From the NCBI RefSeq assembly GCF_001659605.2, contig NC_035161.2, positions 8,336,638 to 8,400,637 of the forward strand: a stretch of DNA of 64,000 nt, read 5' to 3'. The stretch is from Manihot esculenta. Lineage: Eukaryota; Streptophyta; Magnoliopsida; Malpighiales; Euphorbiaceae. The notes beneath the pieces are model-generated. The model saw nothing but the letters and a program-made list of their open reading frames with translations, was not told the origin of the DNA and ran no database searches. How positions within the stretch are numbered: position 1 is the stretch's first letter; each line of letters opens with the position of its first letter. The translations under genes were made by a program, and so were the position numbers. Below are positions 25,322-35,000 of this stretch, piece by piece.

Positions 25322-27236
25322 ATTGCCCCTTCACCTTCTCGGGAGTTATTGCTCCAACTGCCGAGGGGGTGAATATCAAGAACCATTATGGCCGCGTCTG
25401 TTCGTGTCTAGGTGTCTTTATAATACCCTTTCCTCTTTTTATCGTTGCGCAGTTTCTGAATCCTATATGCTCTTTCCTCTTTCGGGCTTTTCTTTACTTT
25501 CCGCGTTCTCTGCTATCTTTGCTTTCTTGTCATCATTATCTGGACATGTCCTTTCTTTCCTTTCCCATGAATACCTTTTAAGGACTCTGACGGCATTAGT
25601 TGAGAATTCGACTCCCCTGTCCTGCAAAATACAAACTTTCGGATATATATTAACATCACCTCCTTACCAGTCCCAGGCATTCTGTGGGAGCAAAGGGATT
25701 TTTCTTTCGAATTTGTCTGTCTGTTTCCTTCTTCCGGCGGGATTTTTGTATTGCCCCAGGAATTTGCTTTAATCTCGCTTTTATCATCTCGACGGAAGAT
25801 TATCCTAACTTATCTCTGTTTTGGGACCCTTTTGCAGTACCTGAGATGAAGATGAGTCAATTCAAAATTTTTGAGGATTGAAGGTTACCTCTAAGGAGTT
25901 TGAACGTTGTTTCGGAGATCCTTCTGGTAGGGCGGTCGATGGGTGGGACCATTCGGCAAGTTGCTGAAACTACTTCGTCCAGGACTTCTGGTCGACCTCC
26001 CCCCCTGTTATCTTCTTTTGATATAAATGGAAGTGGCGCAAATGCTCAGCTTATTGTTCCTTTTGATGTGAAGTACCAGTATTATTGCTCCCTTCGATGT
26101 GAAGTACCAGTATTATGTGAGACTGAGATCTGCTGCACTCAGTCAAGTCTCCAGCGATTTCTTCGAATGTGTACTTCGCGATCTCTTCGGGGCCATAGCC
26201 CGAAGACTTATGTTTTTCATGTGTGGTGCACGGCCGGCATACAATATCTGAGCTTGTTCGAATGTACCGTGCATCACATTCGGGTAACCGAACGTTTGCC
26301 TAGGGGGACAGTGAGAAATGCTTATGGGAATCAACTTGTTCAGTTCCCCTATAATAGCGGGACAGATCTTGGCCTTTTCTGAAAAACTCACATTCCGAGC
26401 TGCGAGAAGTCCTCCGAACTGAAGACTAGAATAGTAGGGTAGGTGATAATCGTAGATGATGAAGTATCCGGATATGTAAATCCTTTAAGGGTGGTCTTCC
26501 ATTCTGTAATGTAGGCCTTTGTAACGTGCTGTAATGTACTTTTCCTTTAATGAAATGCTTGTTTTTCATACTTGAGCTTGTTCTTTTCTCTGTCATGGAT
26601 GAAGTACTGATACTGCTCTTCTTCGTAGCTTTAGCCAACTAACTTTTATTCCGTTTTTTTCGAGCTGAATCGACCGTATTTCGTGAACTTCTTCTTTTGG
26701 TAGATGAGCCGAGCCTCAGGCCTACTTAACCAATTTGACGGGCGGTTTACTCTTCCGAGCTTGACTAACCGACCCGTGAGCTCGGTCTTTTCTTGATGGA
26801 TTGAGCTTTGAGCCTCCTTTAGCCGACCGAGCTCTCAAGTTATGTTTTCCGAGCTGGACTAATCCGACCTGTGAGCTCGGCCTTTTAATCCTTGAGTTAA
26901 TTTCTGAGCTCTCAGCTCTGTATGATCCCGAGGTGCTCTTGGCGCCTCTTTCCGATCTCACAGCCTTTGTTTAACGATAAATCAAATCTTATAACTTTTT
27001 AAGTGATGAGCAAGTCTGACCTTTATCATGCTCCCATTTGCTTGTACTTTTGAGTCTTTTCATGACTTGCCCCTCTGTTTCCTCGGCATTTACCATAGGG
27101 ATGGTAAAGTAGTAGGCTAAGTTGCTCTGACTGATGAGTTGGGCTTGTATTATGTGGATGGCGAATGGGCTTTTAAATGATGGGCTGTCATTGTGTACTT
27201 GGCCCTTGATAGATGTAGATAAGCCCAGCGATCATC
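25322..27236 (+). pseudogene. Decayed duplicate of the antisense gene module
   Basis: This segment repeats the layout of the module at 27237-31110 in degraded form. Its left end (TTGCCCCTTCACCTTCTCG at 25323) parallels 27241 (TTGCCCCTTTACCTTCTCG) and similarity continues about 80 bp. Near 25831-25880 TTTGCAGTACCTGAGATGAAGATG parallels the exon 2 acceptor region at 28260. Near 26476, ATGTAAATCCTTTAAGG parallels ATGTAAGTCCTTTAAGG at 30476. Near 26550, TTAATGAAAT followed by CTTGTTTTTCAT parallels the post-stop region at 30539-30581. Only short frames remain and the coiled-coil part is gone, so a large internal deletion is inferred. Confidence 0.6.
26755..26880. repeat. CCGAGCT/AGCTCGG inverted-repeat pair, left set
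   Basis: Two 7-bp inverted repeats: CCGAGCT at 26755-26761 with AGCTCGG at 26779-26785, and CCGAGCT at 26849-26855 with AGCTCGG at 26874-26880. Both enclose similar 17-18 base loops. Related pairs flank the other side of the antisense gene. Confidence 0.65.
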
Positions 27237-27483
27237 CTTTTGCCCCTTTACCTTCTCGCCGGGTATTACCTAACCGTTGAGAGGGTAAACTTCGAGAACA
27301 ATTAATGATCGCGTCACTCCAAGACAAAACTGTTCAGATCAACGCTCTGCCTCATAATTGCCTTCCTGTTCGAATTCCTTCGGTCTTTTGAAGAACTAGC
27401 TCTTGTCTGCTCTCTGTCTTCCTGCAACTCCTTCTACAGTTTTTCATCCCATCGTGTTCTCAGGTACGCTTCCTTGTTCTTCC

Positions 27484-30400
27484 ATGGCAAGTTCAAAGCT
27501 TCCTGATGTTTTTGACCTTGAGTCGCATATTACACCTTCCAACATAACTAAGCATATTTCCCGGAGGCTCTTAGATACTCCACTGTATCTTATTCGAGCG
27601 CCTCTTCCCAATGAGAGGATAGTTCTTCCTTACCCTCCCCCTCCTGGTTTGATCGATCCCCAAGAGAATCGCCGTATAGTGTTCTTTCTAAAGCAAAGGG
27701 AATTCGGTCTGCCATTTCCTTTTTCCCCTTTCTTTACTGAGGTCTTCGAGTACTTCGGGGTAACTCCTCGGATGTTATCCCCAAACTCTATTTTGTTCAT
27801 ATCTTGTTTTGAGTGTATCTGTCTGGGTTGGGGTTTTACACCCACGGCCTGTCTGTTTGTCACCTTTTTCCGCCTGGTTAGGGCGAAGTAAAACTTCTAT
27901 TACTTTTCCCCTCGTAATGGGTTATCTCTTCTCACGGGTTATAAGGATTCTATAAAGGGCTGGGTAGAGAATTTCCTTGTGGCGGAGCTGAAATTAGGGT
28001 CCTGCCGATCATGGGAAGTAGATCTAACGTGGGGAGAGATTTTACCGAGCTGTAACGATTTGCCCCAATTGAGTTTTATTGAGCAGGTGGGGCTGCTTCG
28101 ACTGACTTCCGTTGAGAGGAAGTATGACGTCGAAAAGTGTATGTTTGCTTCCAACCTTAGGGATATCCGTGACACGGGTATAGTGCTTTGTCCAGTTATT
28201 CTGTTTCTTCTTTGCTCGTAATATCAGAAAATATGCTGACTCTTTGTAACTTCTTGTTTTTTGCAGCTTCTGAGGTGAAAATGGATGGCATCAATTTCCC
28301 CAAGAACTTTGACCTGTCTCGGGAGAATATGCATGCAATTTTTGACGCCTTTGGGGATGGGCGTTCGGTAACTGAGATTGCTGCGGAGCTAGCTCAAACT
28401 GCTTCCTTCAAGAAGGTCAGCCGACCTCCCGTCAAAGCTTCTTCTCGAGCTTCCAAGCCGAGCTCTCACAGCACCAAGTCAGCTCGGCCATCTAGCCGCG
28501 GTGGGTCGAGCTCAACTTTGTCGCTTGCTGAAGGGTCTAGATCTGCTCCAGCCTCCTCAGAGGTCGTGAGGGAAACTTCCCTAGCTATTGTGGAGCAGAC
28601 CCAAGTTTCTGAACAAGTGGAGCGGGGTGCTGCCCATTCTACTGAGGGGGTGTCAGGGGGAAAGTCTGAGTCCCCTGTTGAAGACAAGGAGACCTCTGGG
28701 ATAGGGATGGAGATCATCGTCCTAGAGGGTCAAAGCCCAGAGGTTTCTGCTGAAGGTGCCCCTGCCCCTGTGAGGACTGAGCCTGAGGGATCTGAGGGCG
28801 TCCCATCAAAGACCGGGGGCAAGCGTCCAACCCCTTCTGGAACGCCTACCCCATCTCCTGCTCGGAAGAAATCCAGGACTGCTGTGGGTCCTTCCCCACC
28901 TCTTCCTCCCACTGGGAAGGGGAAGGGTGTTTCTGCTGTTCCTTCGTCGTCCCCTACTGACAACATTCTGGACCTGTCAGGCATTTCCTCTGAGTCTCCG
29001 ACCTCTGCTGTTGCCGCACTTCTCCGGGAGCGGATGTTCGGCGGGATAACAGAGGCTTCGGATCCTCGTCTTCTGGCCCTGACTAGTCACTTGGCCAGTT
29101 CTACCAAGGAGCAGGTGTCCTTCCAATCTCGCTCTCGTGAGGAGCTCGGATCCACGATTAGAGAAATGCTTCTGATGGTAAGTTATTTTTTCACTTCTCT
29201 TTGAGTTTGCTTTGTTTCTTTTCTTGACAATTGTTCTTCCGTACTAGGTGTCGGGCCTGTTTATGGAGGTGGATGCCCGTGACCTCTCTCTCCGGGAGTC
29301 CGTGGACCGCCGGATCGAGGAAGCGCATCGCAATGAAAACCTGACTGCCACCAGCGACGCGAGGGGCCACCTGGCAGCCGCCCGGGAGCAGATCCAGTCT
29401 CTCCAAGTGGAGTTGCATTCTGCGCTGGAGGCCTCTAAAAGAGCTGAGGACAGAGCGGCTGAGGCGGCAGAACATAGCAAATCCCTGGAATCAGAGCTGT
29501 CTCGTACTTGCAGGGTTCTCCAGGAGTCCGATGAGAGGGCAGCTGAGGTGGAAGCTCGTTGTGTAGAGGTTGTAAAGCAGCTGTCCTCTATGACAGCGGC
29601 CCTTCAGGAGAGGGATGAGGCTGTAAGCCAAAAAGCTGAGGTCCAGCGCCAATATGAGGCCTTAAAGGCCGATTTTGAAGGGCTTCAAGCTCACCTGAAT
29701 GAGGTGAGGGCTCAGAGGGAAAGTGCCCTAGCCCGGGTGGAGGTCCTTGAGCAGGAATTGGGCACAAGTTCTGAACGTATCAAAGATCTGTCTTCATCGG
29801 CTGAAGAGTTCAACCTTCGCCAACAACAGCTAAAAAATGAAGTCAGGGCTTTGGAACGTAAATGTTTAGCCCTGCTCGAGGTGGTAAAGTATGCCGAAGG
29901 GAAGGCTCAGCTAAAGCGTGAACAGTGTATAGCGGAGTATCAGGAGTCTGATGAGCTGAAGGTTAAAATTGAACAGGCTTGTGAAGCTCATCTTCAGGAC
30001 TACAAAGACTCTTCTGAGTTTAAGGAATTTGTAGCTGAGGCTTGTGAAGAACATCTTGATGAGTATAAAGCTTCTGGTGAAATGAAACAGGCAATCATTG
30101 ATAAGGCCTTCCGCATGTATGTAACTGGCTACAATCGCGGTTTAAGAGAAGCTAGACAGGCTCCTGATATTCCGTTGGCCAAGCTTCGTAGGCGCGAAGT
30201 GGACTCAGATGGCGAGTTAGTGCTATACGGGGAGGATGATTTCCCTTTGCCCCGAGGAGATTCCCGGAGGAACATAGACCGGCTAGCTGAGTCTTCTTCA
30301 GGGGAATCCGAGCTAGGGTCGGAGGAAGATGACCCTGATTCTGAGAAAGAAAGCCTCCACCCTGGGTCAGAAGTTGCCCCTACTATTTATGTTGAGAGCT

Positions 30401-30525
30401 TTGGCCCAAGGGACACCGAGCTTCCTTCAGAGGTGGCTGTAAATAGAGATAATGCAGGCGAGGGTGTTCTTACTGATGTAAGTCCTTTAAGGACTATTTA
30501 TCCTCCTGTCTCGCCGGAGAGATAA
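27484..30525 (+). pseudogene. Antisense spliced gene of the Tat element (gypsy-type transposase_28-like), one stop
   Basis: Three exons on the strand opposite Gag-Pol: 27484-28177, 28267-29177 and 29248-30525, with GT-AG introns in phases 1 and 0; about 960 codons. The first exon (PLPNERIVLPYPPPPGLI..., FGLPFPFSPFF, then YYFSPRNG, KGWVENFLV) resembles the plant 'putative gypsy type transposon' domain (PF04195). Exon 2 opens with MDGINFPKNFDLSREN and continues as a Ser/Pro-rich linker (about 28400-29000) with a basic cluster (ARKKSR). Exon 3 is a long heptad coiled coil, then an acidic Ser-rich tail. A single in-frame TAA at 27888-27890 breaks exon 1; no other stop was seen. Function is unknown; extra and antisense ORFs are known in Tat/Grande-type elements. 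Confidence 0.75.
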
Positions 30526-31243
30526 ATTGTAATAGTCATTAATGAAATATCAGTTTCCTTCTTTTTTATTCTTGTTTTTCATATTTCTTGAAATTTATCT
30601 CTACTCTTCGTATTTGTGATGTAAACTACATATTTTCATTCATAAGCTCTGAATTAATCTTAAGGTGCGAGCTCAGCTCGTAGCTGATAGTCTGAGAGAT
30701 CAAATCTCGTACCTTTTTAATGGCGACTATCATGTCTGTTTTGTGCTTTTAGTCCTTCTCTCTTGGTTGTGACTTTGTATATTTGTGCCAGATAAACTGA
30801 TTTAGGCTTTGATTATAGCCTTTTTATCCTCCTAAGGATTTCTTCATTTATGAGTCCTTTTGGAGAGAGCTCGGCCTCTTTCATTGGTCTTTTATACTTT
30901 CAGCTTTTGAGGATGTAAGTCTATCCGTGCTGGGAGCTCGGTCTCTTGCTTTGTAGCTAAACTTTTATTGTTAGCATCTTAATTTGAGATCGGCGCTTTT
31001 TTAGCTATTAGGCCTGACTATCCGAGCTGGAAGTTCGGCCTCTTCCTTCGTACCTTGAGTTTTGAGAGGATAAGTCTATCCGAGCTGGGAGCTCGGTCTT
31101 TTTTTTTTTTTTTTTTTTTTACAGCTCTGGGCTCTTCTCTTTCTGAGGTCGGAATTGGATTTTATAAGTTGTCCCTGCATATGGTGTGGGGAAATTTGTC
31201 ATTTCGGGAGGCTCTTAAGTCCTTCACCGACCTATTTTTGGTT
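30526..31243. other. Spacer with further CCGAGCT/AGCTCGG repeats
   Basis: Begins with the probable 3' UTR of the antisense gene (TTAATGAAAT at about 30539). Several copies of a GAGCT...AGCTCGGTCT motif follow; the clearest is the inverted repeat CCGAGCT (31080-31086) and AGCTCGG (31090-31096). A T tract of about 22 bases lies at 31099-31120. No frame of interest. Confidence 0.55.
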
Positions 31244-31855
31244 CCAAGAGATCTTATGGGATCCTGGTTTTCTTTGAATTTCCGGGACGACCTCGGGGCC
31301 TCGCCGGTTGTTTTTGACTCCAGGAGATCTTACGGGATCCTGGTTTTCTTTGAATTTTCGGGACGACCTTGGGGCCTCGCCGGTTGTTTTTGACTCCAGG
31401 AGATCTTACGGGATCCTGGTTTTCTTTGAATTTCCGGGACGACCTCGGGGCCTCGCCGGTTGTTTTTGACTCCAGGAGATCTTACGGGATCCTGGTTTTC
31501 TTTGAATTTCCGGGACGACCTCGGGGCCTCGCCGGTTGTTTTTTGTTTCCAGGAGATCTTACGGGATCCTGGTTTTCTTTGAATTTCCGGGACGACCTCG
31601 GGGCCTCGCCGGTTGTTTTTTTGTTTCCAGGAGATCTTACGGGATCCTGGTTTTCTTTGAATTTTCGGGACGACCTCGGGGCCTCGCCGGTTGTTTTTGA
31701 TTCCAGGAGATCTTACGGGATCCTGGTTTTCTTTGAATTTCCGGGACGACCTCGGGGCCTCGCCGGTTGTTTTTTGTTTCCAGGAGATCTTACGGGATCC
31801 TGGTTTTCTTTGAATTTCCGGGACGACCTCGGGGCCTCGCCGGTTGTCTTTGGTA
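31244..31855. repeat. 76-bp tandem repeat, eight copies
   Basis: Copies begin at 31244, 31320, 31396, 31472, 31549, 31627, 31703 and 31780, so the period is 76-78 bp. Each unit contains GGAGATCTTACGGGATCCTGG (first copy diverged) and GGGACGACCTCGGGGCCTCG. Length variation sits in a T run at the unit end. The arrays stay open in several frames by chance; these frames are not treated as genes. Tandem arrays in this part of Tat/Ogre-type elements are known precursors of satellite DNA. Confidence 0.97.
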
Positions 31856-32057
31856 CTTACTTTGGGGTTTTGTACAAGATTCAGGCTCATTGGCCTTACT
31901 GTCGCTTCGTCATCTCAGCTGGTTTTGTGCCTAACTGAGGCCTTGTTTCAGGGGATCTTTTTATGTAGAACGTTATTCATAAAGATAATCACATTGTATA
32001 AACAATTTTTATTTACTCATGTCTGTCAAAATACAACGTTTTTTCTTTACGAATATT

Positions 32058-35000
32058 TTAAGGAAAATACCTTTTTAGGTGCTGGATGTTCCAAGCGTGG
32101 GGCTCGGGGTTTCCTTGTATGTCTTCGATTCGGTATACCCCTGGCTTGACCACTTTTGTTACCTTGAAAGGTCCTTCCCAGGTTGGTGCTAGTTTGCCTG
32201 CGGCTGCTCTTTTTCCTGTAGCTTCCAGGTTTCTCAATGCCAAGTCCCCTACCTTCAAGCTTCTTTCCCTGACCTTTTGGTTGTAATATCGTGCTGCTCG
32301 TTGTTGATAAGCAGCAGTCCGGACTTGAGCTTCTTCCCTGACTTCTTCAAGAGCATCCAGGTTGCTTCTTAACTTGTCCCCATTAGTGTCCTCACTAACA
32401 AATTGGACTCGATGAGTGGGGATCTGCAACTCAACTGGAACTACGGCCTCTGTGCCGTAAGCGAGTGCGAACGGTGTTTCTTTAGTGGGTGCTCTTGGAG
32501 TAGTTCGGAGTGCCCATAGGATGCTATTGAGTTCTTCTGCCCAATTCTCCTTTGCACCATCCAGCCGCTTCTTTAATCCTTGGAGGATTGCTCTGTTAGT
32601 GACTTCTGTTTGGCCATTAGTCTGAGGATGAGCCACGGAGGAGAACTTATGCCATATGCCCATGTTTGTCGTGAAGGTTTTGAAAGTGTTGCAGTCAAAT
32701 TGTCTGCCGTTGTCTGAGATAAGCACTCTGGGTATGCCAAATCTGCAGATGATATGCCCCCATACAAAATCTATCATCTTTCTGGCTGTGATTGTGGCGA
32801 TTGCTTCTGCCTCTGGCCATTTCGAGAAGTATTCCACAGCCACTACTACAAATTTCCTTTGCCCCGTAGTTTTGGGGAAAGGTCCCAGGATGTCAATTCC
32901 CCATTGTGAGAAAGGCCATGGACTGGATATGCTTGCTTGAGGAGTGGCAGGGGTCCTGATGGCGTTAGCAAATCTCTGACATACGTCGCACCTCCGGACA
33001 AACTCTTCTGCTTCTTTTTTAACAGTGGGCCAATAGTATCCTTGCCTGAATATTTTGTTGGCTAATGTCCCTGCTCCCTCGTGAGCTCCACATAGGCCTC
33101 TATGTATCTCTTCCATTATCCTCGTAGCCTCTTTCGGGCTCACACATCGGAGCCATGGGCTGGACTTCCCTTTTCTGTATAAGGTTCCCCTTATTACTTG
33201 GTAATTGGCAGCTCGAGCTGCTATCTTTCTGGCTTCGTCTTTATCTTCAGGGAGCTCACCCTTCTCTAAGTATTTTAGATAAGGACTTATCCATGTTAGG
33301 CTCTGTTCCACCTGCAGTGTCGTGTTTGCCTTTTTGAAAGCAGGTGTACGGACGTGCTGTATATATACTTCATCGGGAAGCTGCTCTAGTTCTTCTCTAG
33401 ACAACCGACTAAGCAGGTCTGCCTCCTCGTTTTCATCCCGAGGTATCCTTTGAAACCTGACGATAACTCCCCGACCCGTAAGCTCGGCCTCTATAGTTTT
33501 GACTTTATCAAGATAGTTCTGCATGATAGGGTCCCTAGCCTGATATACTCCCGTGACCTGGTTGATCACCAACTGAGAGTCACTATTTACTTCGAGGTCG
33601 GTTACCCCCACTTCCAAGGCTACCAACATCCCATTCACCAAGGCCTCATACTCGGCCATATTGTTGGAAGCCTTGAACTCCATCCGTAAAGCATAACATA
33701 CTTTAAAGCCCTCCGGCCCTTTAAGCATTACTCCAGCTCCACTGCCCTCAGCACCTGATGCTCCGTCTACATATAGCTTCCAGCTAAATTCTTGGGAAAG
33801 CTCTCCCTCTCCCTCCTTTCTTGGTGTCTCCGAGGATGATCCTTCCTTCTCCTCATTGAATGAGCATTCTGCAATGAAGTCAGCCAGCGCTTGAGATTTT
33901 ATAGCTGTCTGAGGTCGGTATTCCAAACAATAGGGGCTGATCTCTACGGACCAAGCCAACATTCGCCCTGAAGTTTCCGGCCTGCGTAAAATCTTCTTTA
34001 GGGGTTGATCTGTCATCACAACTCCTTGGTGGCCTTCTAGATAAACTTTGAATTTCCGGACTGCCAACAGCAGGGCATAAGCCGATTTTTCTATGTTTGA
34101 ATACCTGACTTCGGTATCTCTGAGCACCTTGCTGATGTAGAAGACAGGCTTCTGCTCTCCTTCTTCCACCCTTACTAGTACTGCGCTGACTGCTTGCTCT
34201 GAGGCTGCCAAGTATATCAGGAGTTCTTCCCCTTTTATGGGGCTGCTGAGCACGTGAGGCGAGTTGAGGTATTCCTTAAGCTCTGTGAAGGCTTTTTGGC
34301 AGTCGTCTGTCCATTCAAAATTTGGAACCTTCCTCAATTTTTTGAAAAATGGCAAACACTTTTCTGCCGACCTCGACATAAATCGGTTAAGCGCCACTAC
34401 TCTCCCAGTTAATCTCTGGACGTCCCTTACACAGGTCGGCTCCGGCATATTTAATATGGCTTCTACCTTCTCCGGATTGGGCTCGATGCCTTTTCCGCTT
34501 ACCATGTATCCCAAGAACTTTCCTCCTCTGATGAAGAAGGCACACTTTGCTGGATTCAACTTCATTATGTACTGATCTAATACCTCAAATACTTCCCTCA
34601 AATCTGCCGTGTGTTGTTGGAAAGTTGAACTTTTGACCACCATGTCATCCACATACACTTCCACGTTTCTGCCGATCTGGTTTCTGAAAATTTTATTCAT
34701 CAACCTCTGATAAGTTGCCCCCGCATTTCTTAACCCAAAGGGCATAGCCCTATAATAGTATGTTCCATCTTCAGTTATAAATGAGGTTTTCTCCTCATCC
34801 GTCTTTTCCATTGGGATTTGGTGGTAACCAGACATAGCATCCAAAGAGGACATATAATCAAATCCGGCCGTTGAGTCGACCATTTTATTAATGTCAGGGA
34901 GGGGGTAACAATCTTTAGGGCAGACCTTATTCAGGTCAGTAAAATCTATGCACATCCTGTATTTGCCATTTGCTTTTTTAACTAACACAGGATTTGCCAA

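Noticed and set aside
28466..29480. Minus-strand frames opposite the antisense gene
   Set aside because: Shadows of the real plus-strand exons; no known domain.
31330..31938. Overlapping open frames of ~186-189 codons on both strands with repeated peptides
   Set aside because: They arise from the 76-bp tandem repeat; the repetition itself keeps several frames open. No independent coding evidence.
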